A DNA stretch of 64,000 bases from Dugong dugon (lineage: Eukaryota > Chordata > Mammalia > Sirenia > Dugongidae): positions 23,120,501 to 23,184,500 of the forward strand of contig CM057469.1 of NCBI GenBank assembly GCA_030035585.1, written 5' to 3'. This document shows positions 21,920 to 33,755 of the stretch, in pieces. Positions within the stretch are counted from its first letter, which is position 1. Every line of letters begins with the position of its first letter. The position numbers were made by a program, and so were the translations under genes. The notes under the pieces are model-generated. The model was given only the letters and a program-made list of their open reading frames with translations. It had not been told where the DNA came from and did not search any database.

Positions 21920-22450
21920 AGTCATCCTTGATTCCTCTCTTTTAAATTCGTTTTTATTCCAGTCTTCTCCATCCCAGTAGATGGCACCACCTCTCCCAGT
22001 TGCTCTAACCAAAACTAGGAGTTGTCCTTGGCTGTTTTCTTTTCCTCAGTATGCTCCCTAATCCAAACTTGTTGATTCTAGTTTCAAATACACCTATCCC
22101 ACATCGAACCAATTATCCTCACCTCTAATGGTGGCATGCAGGTCCGCTTTACCATCATCTCTCACCTAGATTATCGCAACAACCTGCTAACTGGTCTCCC
22201 GATTCCACTTTTGCCCTGACCCCACCCTGATACTCCACTCCCAAAGCAGCAGCCAGAGTGAATTATTTAAAATGTAAATCATACCAGATCACTTCCCTTT
22301 TTAAAACTCTCCAATAGCTTCCTCTTACATTTAGAATAAAACCAAAGCCCTTACCACCGTCTACAATTTCTACCTAACCTAACAACTTCCCACAGCTCCA
22401 AACTTACTTGAAATTCTTCCCTCCACTCTGCTAAATAGCCTTCCTTCTTC
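21920..22450 (+). repeat. L2 LINE relic
   Basis: Long L2 piece: CATCATCTCTCACCTAGATTATCGCAACAACCTGCTAACTGG, CAGCAGCCAGAGTGAATTATTTAAAATGTAAATCA, AACTCTCCAATAGCTTCC and AGAATAAAACCAAAGCCCTTAC. These are the C-terminal reverse-transcriptase landmarks of L2. Confidence 0.8.
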
Positions 22451-22795
22451 CTCTTGGATATGTGAAGTTCATCCAATGGCAATACATTAAAGAATATGTT
22501 CAAGAATCTGAAGCCAGCAGATGAGTTTGCATAGGAATCAAATAAGTACATATTCTAGAGGAGGTGAATGGAAACAATTCCAGGCTAATTGTTTGCAAAC
22601 AACTTCTTTGGTTTTGTGTGTAGGATTTAGTAAGTGGATGGAGTCAGCAGGGCTGAAAAGATCGGAGGCCGAATCACTTGGCATGTGCCCAAGAAAAAAA
22701 AAGCTTAAATAGGATCTTTAAAAGCAATCTTGAGATTAAACACTTTAAAATCTATAATTACTTTATATAAGGGATCTTTTTAATTGAAATACCCG

Positions 22796-23004
22796 AAAAA
22801 AACCAAACCCATTGCCATTGAATCTATTCTGACTCATATGACCCTACAGGACAGAGTAGAACTGTCCCATTATGTTTCCAAGGCTGTAAATCTTTACCGA
22901 GGCAGACTGCCGCATCTTTCTCCTGTGGAGCAGCTGGTGGGTTTGAACTGCTGACCTTTTGGTTAGCAGCTGAGAGTTTTAACCACTGTGCCACCAGGAC
23001 TCCT
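22796..23004 (-). mobile_element. AfroSINE, long type, antisense
   Basis: AACCAAACCCATTGCCATTG ... GGCTGTAAATCTTTACCGAGGCAGACTGCCGCATCTTTCTCCTGTGG ... GTGCCACCAGGACTCC. The central block is present. Confidence 0.93.
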
Positions 23005-24890
23005 TAGTGGAAGTGCAATATATATGAAATTGAATTTTTCAAATGAGGACTGTGTTACAAAAGAGTGAATCTTTTTCCTCAATTTTATTGTATTTGAACT
23101 CAATAATTACATACATTTAAAATTTTAATTTTCCCTGAATCACTTTTTTTTCAACTTCCAGGAATATGCATATTTATTACTATTAGCTCTGTTTGCCTCC
23201 TCACTCTTAAACCTCCATTCATTTGTCATTTAGAACATTGTTTTACCCAACTGCCATGAATGAATTTGATGAAAGCTGTACCCCATTACTGTCTCTTAGT
23301 GACACTATTCCCTGAAGGTCTTTACGTTTTCCTGAGTTGTTCTGAATATAAGTTATGCCCTCTGTTCAACTAATAACAATGTATTGTGCCATGAAAAGAA
23401 CTAGATGGTATTTTTAACAATAAGGAAGCCAAGAATCCAGCTCTGTTTTGCAATTCATTAAGGCACTTGCATGAACACTATGGCAATTATACATTCCTTT
23501 TGCTACTTTAGAAATGAAGTCCGAAATATTGAATTCTGTCTTTTAATGGATAACATTATAATAACATTACAACACAGCTTAGGTCTGTTGAAACTAATTT
23601 GACTTTTGAATCACTAGAAATAACTTATGATTCTCTTGTAGGCCAATGTAAATGCCAACTATTATTCCTTAAATCCATCAATAATATGCACTTAACCCTA
23701 AATCCAGCAAATAGTACATCCTTGAACATTTTTATTCAGTGCCTATTTGGTAATGGTAGTACTATTTATATCTTAATGGAAGATATATTTATTTCTGCAG
23801 GAAACTAATTTATGCATAACATTTCACTTGGGGCTGGTGCTAGCTAGTGTTACTTTTATATATGTTTCAAAACATAACAGCTTTTCTTTTTTTTAAATAA
23901 CCAAGGATAGCATGATCTTATGGGATCAAAACTGCTTAAAAGCAAAATTAAAAATATATTTAGCTGCCATATTGAGGATAACCAACAGAACATACTATTG
24001 TCCTGTAATACCCTGCGCCAACTTCCACTTCGTCCGTTTGCTCCCGTGTTTTGATTATTCAAGTGCCTGTCCTCCTTACTATATTATGATGTTATTGAAG
24101 TAGAGATATCATTCCTTATTTCTGTATCTCACCATTGATCACAAGATTTGACAAATAATTAAATGCACAAAAATATTTGTTGAATAAGTAAAATAATTTT
24201 TAAAAATATTGCCATATTTCATTTACCATAGTGCCTGATTCTGAAAGCATTTATTTCAGGGGCTACCAGCACTAGGCCATGACCTTAGCTGTTCAGACAT
24301 ATCCTAGACAACTTTGGGCATTGGAGCGTCTTTAACTTTCAAGAGTCCCTTATTTAACTTAGAGACCAGAGATCTGTCTACCCATTAGCAGTCCCATGGG
24401 GGCTGTTTAGAAATGATATGCAAAGGTACCGGAGGAACACTGAGACAAGAATCCCAGGTCCATTTTACTATTTTAACCATTAGCAACAAACTGTAAACTA
24501 GAAGATTATATTTGCCTAGGATGGGACCAGGTTTATGGAATAGCTCAGGGTTGAGTCTCTAGTAACATTTGTTTTCAGGATCAATGTTTTCTTACTAACT
24601 TGATGATTAATTGTGTTAAAAATTGGCTCAAATATGAATTTTAGATGTCTGCTAATGGTTCATTAATTAAATGTAAAGGACCAGTCTTTGAACTTTGAAA
24701 ATTAAAATTCTAACTCTCTCTGAAACAGCCCATCAGACACTTCCCACAGGGGAGAAAAATCTTTCTACTTGTGCCCTCAAAAGTTGACACACTTTCTGGA
24801 GCCATTGGTCAATTATCCACCCAGAGAAGGAAGGGGAATCATTGTTTAGGAAGCATCAAGTATCTGTTAATACTCTGTTAATCTGTTAAA
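23005..24890. other. RGS7 intron, no feature recognised
   Basis: A+T-rich unique-looking DNA. No exon, RNA gene or clear interspersed repeat was seen. Confidence 0.5.
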
Positions 24891-25036
24891 TGAAAATAAA
24901 TGATGGAAAATTTGGCAACGGATATGGCTGATGGCTGCATAGCATGATCCGTGTACTCAATGTCACTGAACTGTACATGTGAAAAATGTTGAATTGGCAA
25001 ATGTTTGTCATATATATTTTTACCACCATTTAAAAG
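24891..25036 (+). mobile_element. Old L1 3' end fragment
   Basis: ACTCAATGTCACTGAACTGTACATGTGAAAAATG ... TCATATATATTTTTACCACCATTTAAAAG, the usual L1 3'UTR end. Closely similar to the end of the copy at 27968-28456. Confidence 0.75.
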
Positions 25037-26109
25037 ATCTCACCTGGTATTAAGATTGATTTAGAATTGTAGTTTATTAAGAAAGGATTTTTAGATATCA
25101 ACTAGTTGAGACTCCTCAGAAGTCTGTAGTTCCTCAGATACCTATTTGAAGGTAGGTTTCAATGTACTGGCTCAGTGTGAGGCAGTAATTTAAATTATCT
25201 CTGTCAATAACTCAGTCATTTCTGGATGAATAGTCACACTTTCAGGTTTCTCCCACTTTCCCCGCTGCTACCCAAGATTGTTTTTAGATAGTCTTGGATT
25301 GTTTGTATGATCTTGTAGAGTAGAAGTGAGGGACAGGAATCCACAGGGCTTCTGTGGATTCTGGCTTCTTGTTGATTTCTGCTCTAGAGACGCCAGCGTG
25401 GTCTGTCCCCAGGGGTGGTAAAACAGGCGCCAGCCCATCATCTGCACTCACTGATGGAGTTTGTGTTCCTAGCCATTTGCTCCTAGGCATAGAATCCATG
25501 CCCATGTGGCATTTGTCCCAACCTCAGACTTCTGTCCATCAGTCTACTCAGAACCTCTGTGTCCTTTGTTGAGGCACAGAACAAATTCTGGGTCCCTAGA
25601 AGCCTTTGGAAGCATTATCCCAGACTTATCTTTCTTGCCAACTCCTGCCCTATTATAGGAATTCCTAATGGATATAACTGCATGCAGAGCTTCCTGTAGG
25701 GGCATCAGATTCATTACCCCACCCCACGTTCACAGGCTCCCTCCTACTTATCTGGGTGTTTCTATTCCTCCCTCCTGTGTCCCACCTAGGGTTTCTTCCT
25801 AAGAGAAGTGAGGTTACTGAACTCCGCATCTTACTTTGATTTCCATTTTCCTCCAGACCACGAAAGAAGATGCTTGTCCTCTACTGTATATCATATGCTA
25901 GTTATCACCCCTGAACATACAGAAGAAACCCTGCTATGATCTATCTTCCATGCTTGGTTCTTGATATATCAATGGGAGCTAAAAGAATTTGAGTACCTCC
26001 TCCCCCTTTCCAAATGGCTCGGCCTTAAGGATGGAAGGCTGCAAGGAAATATAAGTTGAATAGGAAATGAAAACACTTTGCTTTAATATTTTCCACATGT
26101 TATCTTTGT
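25037..26109. other. RGS7 intron, no feature recognised
   Basis: No exon or interspersed repeat identified. A 10-base-arm inverted repeat (25337-25361) is within chance expectation. Confidence 0.45.
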
Positions 26110-26470
26110 TACATCTAAATCAGTGGTAGTGAACCCTGACTGCAAAATGAATTCACTGGGTTCCTTTTTTTTTTTGGAAACCCTGGTGGCGTAGTGGTTA
26201 AGTGCTACGGCTGCTAACCAAAAGGTCAGCAGTTCAAACCCACCAGGTACTCCTGGGAGACTCTATGAGTCAGTTCTCCTCTGTCCTATAGGGTTGCTAT
26301 GAGTTGGAATCGACTTGACGGCAATGGGTTTGGTTTTTTTGGTTTTTTCAGGTCTTTTAAAAATACTGATGCCTAGACCCCGACCACAGAAAAATTACAT
26401 CAAAATGTCAGATATTGATCAACCAGAGGTTTAATTGCTCAATGTCAGTTAATAAATAAGGTCCACCTAG
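26110..26470 (+). repeat. hAT-Charlie-type MITE (MER20-like), split by an AfroSINE
   Basis: Left part CAGTGGTAGTGAACCCTGACTGCAAAATGAATTCACTGGG (26121-26161) and right part AGGTCTTTTAAAAATACTGATGCCTAGACCCCGACC (26351-26400) read as one decayed element interrupted by the SINE at 26176-26349. Confidence 0.6.
26176..26349 (+). mobile_element. AfroSINE, short type
   Basis: GGAAACCCTGGTGGCGTAGTGG, CGGCTGCTAACCAAAAGGTC, GGTTGCTATGAGTTGGAATCGACTTGACGGCAATGGGTTTGG. A and B boxes are well preserved. Confidence 0.95.
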
Positions 26471-27967
26471 GAGGGTACTTTCCCTTCCTCCTACACAGCC
26501 AAGCAGACCACAGTACTAACCCAGCCACGTCTGTTCCTAACTAAATAGGCAATTCAAGTTTATAATTTATTTAATATTTAAAGTGTAGTGTGTGTCTGTA
26601 GTATATATATTTTACATGTAAACTTTGTAGGAAAAAAATCAAAAAACAGTGTTTTTTTCATTTACTTCCTTCTTCCTTACAATTTTACGATGGAGTTTTG
26701 TCACAATAGCTGTGCTATCAGGAGAGAGATCTTTAAGGAAAATGTCCTATGTCCTCGTTATACTGAGACCTAATCCCTGTTGCTTGTCAGTGGCTGGTTG
26801 TGGAGACCAGCTTATTCTCTAATTCTCTAATCTCACTAAATGGTGCCTTTTTGCCCTCCCTACCCCCAGCCCTATCTCAACTCTACAGAAGCTTCTTTTC
26901 TCATTCATAGTGTCCCTGGAGTCATGGTCAAGGATTATTGATGGTTTGATGTTCTTGCAATCTTGGGAAGAAATAGAGAAATTGAACAATGTACAACATG
27001 ATCTCTCTACTAGGACCAAAGATCCCTAAATCCTGTACCAGAAACTCGAAAAACACAACCCATATAATTAATCACTAACTTCCTGCCACTTCTGAAGGAT
27101 AAATTATAACTAAGGTCCTTTTCAGACCCAAGATTCCACGTATTTTTTTCAGTCTCCTTCTCTGTTTCCTGATTCATATTCTCTCCCTCCCTCCTCCCTT
27201 CCTCTCCCTCCTCTTCCCCATCCCTCATTCTTTCTTTTCTGTCTCTCTCCTTCTCTTCCTCTCCCTTCTCTCTTCCTGGTCTCCTCCTCCAAATACAGAA
27301 GAAGCTTTATGCCTGTTTGTTTCTGTACAACTGAAAGCTAGTCTGTTTCCTCAATCAATCTGGCAAATTGAGACTCCGGAGCTTTTCCAAAAGCCAGGAG
27401 CAGGCTACCCTCACTTTCCTTCAGCCCCTTTAAAGCGATTCACCTGCCTGAGGGGGAGGGAGAAGAAACTTGGGAATTTATAGGAATAAGCATAGTATAT
27501 TGAGTACCAGTTTCTTCATATTCCTTATTTTAACCACAAACTCCATTGTACATTCTGTCTATGAAAACAAATATCCCCAGTATCTGGACTTCACAATCAC
27601 AGTAAAAAATTCATGCTGGGGTTTGAGCTGGCTCAACTGAAGTTCATTCTAGTTTTCCAACCTAGGAAAAGCAAGTGGCCTTGGAACATCAGTGGCATGT
27701 TGGAGCAGAGTAGGCACGCTCTGAGGGAAGCTGAGTGGAGAGATCAGCTGTGGTGTCACTTCATTTGGTCTCAGGAGATCTTTGCTCTAAGTCTGTCGGG
27801 TTAGCAGCTATAAATATAAACACACACTGTCTTATGCAAAGCCCAAGTATTTATTTTTCCTCTTTCTCTGGGAGTTATTAGGTTTTTAAATGTGAGGACT
27901 GCAATTGCTGAATCTATTTTATTACTGACTATTCCTGAGAAAAGCCGCTGTGCTGTTCAGGAATGCA
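26471..27967. other. RGS7 intron, unique, with a CT-rich tract
   Basis: A pyrimidine tract at 27181-27280 (CTCCCTCC, CTTCTCTTCC) is the only structured piece seen. No exon recognised. Confidence 0.45.
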
Positions 27968-28456
27968 GACAGAAAACCTGTACACCAATGTTCACTGCAG
28001 CACTTCCACAATAGCCAAAAGGTGGAAACAACGCAAGTGTCCATCAGCAGATGAGTGGATAGACAGAACTGGCATATACATACAATGGTATATTACTGAT
28101 CATAAGGAGAAATGAAGTTCTGATACATGCCACAACATGGATGAACCTTAAAAACGTTATGCTGAGCAAAACGAGTCAGTCAATAAAGGATAAATATTGT
28201 ATGACCTCACTTCTACGAAATAAGCAAATACGTAGAAACCAAAGATTATTAGTGGTTAGTGGAAGGAAGGGGGGAAAGAGGGACATTCCTTTCAGGGGGA
28301 ATTGAGTTTATGTTAATAGTGGTGGAATAATTTGGAAAAGAATAGTGAGAATGGTGGCACAGTTTGAAGAACGTAGTCAATGTCACTGAATTGTACATGT
28401 AGAAACGGTTGAGATGGCGTGTGTTTTGTTATGTATATTTTTACCACAATAAAATT
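27968..28456 (+). mobile_element. Old L1, ORF2 end and 3'UTR
   Basis: Sense L1: ACCAATGTTCACTGCAGCACTTCCACAATAGCC, GTCCATCAGCAGATGAGTGGATA, CACAACATGGATGAACCTTAAAAAC, GTATGACCTCACTTCTACGAAAT, ending TTACCACAATAAAATTTTTTTTTAATG. It ends 174 bases before an RGS7 exon. Confidence 0.88.
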
Positions 28457-28629
28457 TTTTTTTAATGTTTTAAAGTAGTAGTGACGGTTTAGAAAGAGCT
28501 GCCAGTGACTTTTGTTGTCTTGGCATTTGCTCAGGTTCTGGAGAGGGAGTCATTCACTTACAGAGAAATACCCTGAGCAGAAACTTCACACTCAAAGATT
28601 CTTGTGTCTCTCTGCTTTTTCATTTCTAG

Positions 28630-28704
28630 CCTGGATGTGTAAATACTACTGAAGTGGACATTAAGAAGTCGTCCAGAATGAGAAACCCACACAAAACCCG
28701 GAAG
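28630..28704 (+). CDS. RGS7: RGS7 exon: linker after the DEP/DHEX region
   Basis: This 75-base exon (phase 0 in and out) encodes PGCVNTTEVDIKKSSRMRNP then HKTRK. It is preceded by a TTTTTCATTTCTAG acceptor and followed by a GTAAAG donor. The peptide matches the segment of RGS7 just after the DEP and DHEX domains, as I recall the human protein, where it follows a Val from the previous exon. RGS7 is a GTPase-activating protein for Gi/o alpha subunits in neurons and works as an obligate dimer with G-beta-5. The basic Lys/Arg-rich stretch belongs to the flexible linker before the GGL domain. The preceding exon was not found in the window, so the coding part is incomplete at its 5' side. Confidence 0.95.
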
Positions 28705-28910
28705 GTAAAGCCATGTTTGTTGGGCTGACCTCAGTAATGAGTTGCACTCTTTACAGGACGCCAGCCATTAACAAAAAATCTTTTCTCCTGTTTCATATGG
28801 AGTATCTACTAGTATCATTCCTGCACTTCCTTGTTGCTCTGTATAATATGCTTGGGACTTCAAACCCTAGTCTTCTGTCAAGCTCTTCCTCATCAGGAAA
28901 AAAAAAATTT

Positions 28911-29118
28911 TTCAGTTGCCATTGAGCTGATTCCAACTCATGGTGACCCCATACCATATGGATCAGAGTAGAACTCTGCTCCACAGGATTTTCAAGTCTG
29001 TGACCTTTCAGAAGCAGGTTGCCAGGACTTTCTTCCAAGGCTCCTCTGGGTGTACTCAAACTGCCAACCCTTTAGTAGTAGCCAAGCGCTTAACCATTTG
29101 CACCGCCCATGGATTCCT
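28911..29118 (-). mobile_element. AfroSINE (AGTCCCTGGG type), antisense
   Basis: CAGTTGCCATTGAGCTGATTCC ... CTTTCAGAAGCAGGTTGCCAGG ... CTCTGGGTGTACTCAAAC ... TTTGCACCGCCCATGGATTCC. It lies 206 bases after an RGS7 exon. Confidence 0.9.
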
Positions 29119-29730
29119 AATTCTCTAGCATGCCTGGTCCCCAGGGTGCTGACTGGCTCTGACAGGAGAAGAATAGGAAGGGAAGGGTCTCTCCCTCTCT
29201 CCCTCCCAGGAAGAGCCATCAGCAGAGAAGAGTGTCTCTTTCACAGCCCAGGAGATGAGGAAAAGAAGATGTAAATTATCTGAGAAAAAGAATAAAGATG
29301 AGAGAAGGGGCATTTTTAGAGAAAAGTCTGGGGGAAAAGGAACATCTAAAATATGTTTAGTTACAGATGGAGTATGAGGATTCCTTTTTAATCCCAGAAT
29401 TTTGTCAAACAATCATGTGATAGTAGTTGTATATTCAGTGTCTGTTAAGTGAGAGAATACTTACAAGGGTGGGGGGCGGTGCTGGGAAGCTATCCTGAAA
29501 TCAGTGATGTTTTTAAATAACCTTTTGAAACCGCTTTGCAGTAAGTAGTATCATCCTTATTTTTAAAGTAATACGTGTAGAAGGCATCTATTCATTCCGT
29601 AAAAAATGCACGAAGCACGTAAGAATTTATAGTCTGCAGCCATCACTGTGAGCCCACAGGTTGAAAATACTGGATTAAAGCATTCTACACACTTTAGGAT
29701 GTTATTTTCTGTGGAATTTTTCCTTATGTA

Positions 29731-29933
29731 TTGTTGCCAGTTGCCTTTGAGTCAATTCTGACTCATGGCAACCCCAAGTGTGCAGAGTAGAACTGCTCAG
29801 TAGGGTTTTCAAGGCTGTGAACTTTCAGAAGCCAATCTCCAGGCTTGTCTTCCGAGGTGCTTCTGGGTGGGTTCCAAACGCCCATCTTTTGGCTAGTAGT
29901 TGAACCTTAACCATTGACGCCACCCAGGGACTT
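29731..29933 (-). mobile_element. AfroSINE (AGTCCCTGGG type), antisense
   Basis: TTGTTGCCAGTTGCCTTTGAGTC ... GTGCTTCTGGGTGGGTTCC ... ACGCCACCCAGGGACTTC. Flanked by related ATTTTTCCTTATGTA / CATTTTCTTATGTA. Confidence 0.9.
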
Positions 29934-31116
29934 CATTTTCTTATGTAGCCATAGTGTTTTCCAGGGTATGTGTCCTTGTGCTTGGCGCTAAACATTTTTT
30001 GGGGAGGAAGGGGGAGTAGTCTTATTTCTTATTGTCTTTTCTTCCATGCCTAGAAACATAGCATCATCTTCAAGGCCCCAGTGTGCACCAAGTACATTTT
30101 CTTCCTTTTAAGACCATTTACCTTGATGTTAGGATGAAGAAGCCACCAGAAAAGAGCCACAAAACCCATTCAGATGCAGAGCTCAAAAGGTTTTGCCCCT
30201 TGGGCCTCTCTGAGAGAAAGAGGCAACGCAAGACCTAAAGAAAGCCTCTCAGCACAGTCACTTCTTGGGCCTGGCCCTACTTGGCAACTTTCACCCTCTG
30301 CTCACAAGCACATCCTGAGTGCACCAGGGACTGGCTTTGCGGAACAAGATTCAAAAATGTTATCAGCTCCCTAAAAAATGCATTAAGCCACCTCTCACTA
30401 TTTTCTGAATTTTGAAGAGTTACTTACTCTGTGTCCGGTTTCACGCAACAGACACCCATAGAGATATGCTCTGATTTGGAAGAGAAAGCAAATAGATTCA
30501 CAAGATAGAAGTGAAACATAATAATCACTTGCACCTCTTAGCACTATATTCAGTATTGAGATCCTACCAGTGCTTCATCTGACATCATTCTTGAAAGTTT
30601 GAAAGCACTAGTTACCAATGCTGATCTTCATATACCATCAGCCCTCGTTTGATTTTGGAAAAAAAGTACGAGGCATAGCATGGTGAATGCTGTGAAGAGA
30701 TGACATCATTGAGTTCTAGGTCTGTTTGTCCAGGATTTGGTAATTTCCTGTGAATCAATACTAGTAGAATTACAGGGTGCCTCAGTAGAGCTATATAGCA
30801 CTGAAATTTAGCAGAGACAAAGGAAAGTTCTGAAGAACGCTACAACAGATGGCGTGTGTGCTCTTGTTTTCAACAGTTGGAAGATATTGATTTTCTCACT
30901 ATTGATAAATGTAGCTTCTCATAATCAAAAGTGTTGAATTTGCTAGAATCTTCCCTGATAATGATGTTATTTTACATAGAAGATTATATACGACTCTAAG
31001 CCACATAGTGGTTTGTCTTTTAGAGTTACTATCACTGCTGTTTTAGCTCATATTTGGTTAGGAACTGGAACGATTCATTCATTCAGCAGAGTTAACAAGT
31101 CTCTATTATATGCTAA
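29934..31116. other. RGS7 intron, no feature recognised
   Basis: Unique-looking sequence; no exon or repeat identified. Confidence 0.45.
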
Positions 31117-31325
31117 GGAGTCCCTGGGTAGAGCAAATAGTTAACACTTTCAGCTACTAACCTAAAGGCTGGAGGTTCAACTCCACCCTGAGGTCCCTTG
31201 GAAGAAAGGCCTGGTGATTGACTTCTGAAAAGTCAACAACTGAGAAACCTATGGAGCACAGTTCTACTCTGACACACATGAGGTCACCATGAGTCAGAGC
31301 CAACTTGATGACAACTGTTTTGGTT
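31117..31325 (+). mobile_element. AfroSINE (AGTCCCTGGG type)
   Basis: GGAGTCCCTGGGTAGAGCAAATAG ... GACACACATGAGGTCACCATGAGTC ... GATGACAACTGTTTTGG. Imperfect flanking repeat TATATGCTAA / TATATGATAA. Confidence 0.92.
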
Positions 31326-31363
31326 GCTATATGATAAACATTTTACTAGTCTTTAGGCATTCA

Positions 31364-31530
31364 AAAGAAACTCTGGTGGCATAGTGATTAAGAGCTATGG
31401 CTGCTAACCAAAAGGTCGGCGGTTCGAATCTACCAGGCACTCCTTGGAAACCCTATGGGGCACTTCTGCTCTGTCTTATAGGGTTGCTATGAGTTGGAAT
31501 CGACTCGATGGCAGTGAGTTTTGGTTTTTC
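31364..31530 (+). mobile_element. AfroSINE, short type
   Basis: AAACTCTGGTGGCATAGTGA ... GGTCGGCGGTTCGAATC ... GAATCGACTCGATGGCAGTGAG. Perfect 9-base duplication AGGCATTCA (31355-31363 and 31531-31539). Confidence 0.95.
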
Positions 31531-31539
31531 AGGCATTCA

Positions 31540-33529
31540 GTGGTAAACGGGACAGGCGTGGCCCTAATCCACCATTTGTCGTCTAGTAAGGATGCAGACA
31601 TTGAAAAAGTAGACAAACATGTATAGATATACGTACTCATATAATGTTCTAAAGTGTTATGAAGGGAATTTAAATGTTTTGTGCTTCTAAATTGTCACAC
31701 CACTGTTGCAGCGAATAACTTGAAAACAAGCAGCAAACTCTGATCTGCCACCCACTGAAGGTTCCAAAGCTTTGCCCCTAGGACAGGGAACTTGAGGGCA
31801 AAGGCCCCCTACTGCTTCTGGAATCTGCCTTTGCTGTCGCTAATTGGGCCGTGTCCTTTGCTCTTCTCTGAGCAGTGTGATGGGCCTCTGTCTTTTGCTG
31901 CTGCTGGTGAGGAAGTTGAACCTCTATACCATACTTAATCTTTGATAACGGACAATGCCCCGAGCAAAGAGAGTTAGTGTTCATTTCTGTGGTCTTCTGC
32001 TGTAGTATTTCTTGTGATTATAGGTCATATCAAGGACATAGTACTTTTAAAGCAATTGATACTTTTCTCAAGTAAATCCTTAAAGTAATAACTAGCATAT
32101 GTGCCTAATGACTATCAGGGTTATTTTACATTTTAAGGGGGGGATGTTTTGTTTCTTTTAATTGTTGAATTTCAAGCGTGCTTATCAAATACGTGAAGAG
32201 AAGGCTTAGATGTGTAGCTGATTTGAGATATTTTTAAGTATTTGAGATTCAAATCAAATATTCAAATCTCTCTTTTAAATTTGAATATACTTTACTAAAA
32301 TACAAATAAAGAGGTATTTGTCCCGTCAAGTCCATACGAAGGAATAATCATGTAGCGTGTCTAGAGAGAAATTAGCCCAATCTGGACACGTTTCAAGGGG
32401 CACTGTGCCTGATTTTCCTCAGCCTGATACCCAAATTTTGACTGTAATAGTCAGTCTGGAATGACTTTATTATTTCTATATGACAATAACCGGAGGGGTC
32501 CTAGGACGCAAATCCTGAGGAGCATGACAAACGCATTTGTGTGTATATGACTAAACCTATGCTTTGGATTGCCTCTTGTAACTTCAGGGCCCCTATTTCA
32601 AAACTGTAAGCTGTTTCCTGACCCTCATCTAGACATGATGGTACTTAATATAGTTAGCAGCGAATGTGTACATTCTGGAAGAATAGTTAGTGAACTCGTG
32701 ATTAGGTGTCTAGTTTTCCTGCTGTTAATAATTCAGTGGTTATAGCTATTTATACATAAAAGGATTGGCATTTCCTCACGTCCATGTGCAGAACGTGCAA
32801 ATCTAAAATCTAACATGTTGCATAACACGGTAAACTGCTCATATTGTTGAATAACATACAAGTGTTTAAGTAATGGGTATATTAAAGTTGCAGGCAACCA
32901 AAATGCTCCTCAAACTAGACTGAATGAATAGAGGAGTTTCCTGGCTCCTGGCATGAAACCATGGGGTGGACAGGGATAGATGATCTGGCCCTGGGCGTGA
33001 CTGGACCCAGGAACTTAAACTTGAACCCCATCAGATTTCTCTCTCTTGCTTTTGTCTCCTCTCTCTGTTTCTTTACTTTGCTTCTCTCTCTGTACTGGCT
33101 TCCTCTGGGCATATATTTTTGTAACAGCCTTTTTAATTAATTTTAATCTAAGCCAAAAAAAAAAAATACTGTTAAAACCATCAGCTACCTTGATTTGTAA
33201 GTGTTTTTTTCATGACCTGTAATTCTCGTAAAGTCTCTTATTAAAGAACTTTGAGTAATTAAACCAAGGTAAGTAAGAATGGAAATCTCAAGCCTTAGAA
33301 TCTTTTTATTTTTAGTATGAAAAATTCATGTGATACAACTGAAAAAAAATGCAGATTTTGGAAAGTGCAATGGCTGTATAATTGGTGGTGTTTCAGCTCC
33401 TTAAATTTTATAAATCAACCTCAACTGTTATTTCAGAGTTCAGAAGGTTGTCATATTTAATTGTATTCATACATGACTAGCAGCAGTTCACTTAGGCCTT
33501 TTCTGTTCCTTCAGTATAAGTTGTCTCTT
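31540..33529. other. RGS7 intron, no feature recognised
   Basis: A+T-rich unique sequence, with an AT-rich region of direct and inverted CAAAT/ATTTG words at 32220-32300. No exon seen. Confidence 0.45.
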
Positions 33530-33755
33530 TGTTCTCCAGGCTCCATTCTCTTCTTATTCTTTCCTTTCATAACACTTACCACAGTTTTAATCATACGTAT
33601 CTGAGTGTGCTTGTTTGTATAATGTGTTTTCCCTCTATTAGATTGTGAGTGCCAATGGAGGACGACGTGTATCTACTGTATTTGTATCTATAATGCTTAG
33701 CACAATATCTAGCATAAAATTGTTCAATAAATTTTGAATGAATGAATGAAATAAA
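33530..33755 (+). repeat. L2 LINE 3' end
   Basis: CTCTATTAGATTGTGAGTGCC ... ATAATGCTTAGCACAATATCTAGCATAAAATTGTTCAATAAATTTTGAATGAATGAATGA, the usual L2 3' terminus with GAATGA repeats. Confidence 0.8.

Noticed and set aside
25337-25361. Stem-loop GAATCCACAG-5-CTGTGGATTC
   Set aside because: A 10-base-arm hairpin with a short loop is expected about once by chance in a window this size.
1-28629. Missing upstream RGS7 exon (…WDVHRPV type)
   Set aside because: I looked for coding text of the DEP/DHEX half before 28630 and found none; it probably lies upstream of the window.
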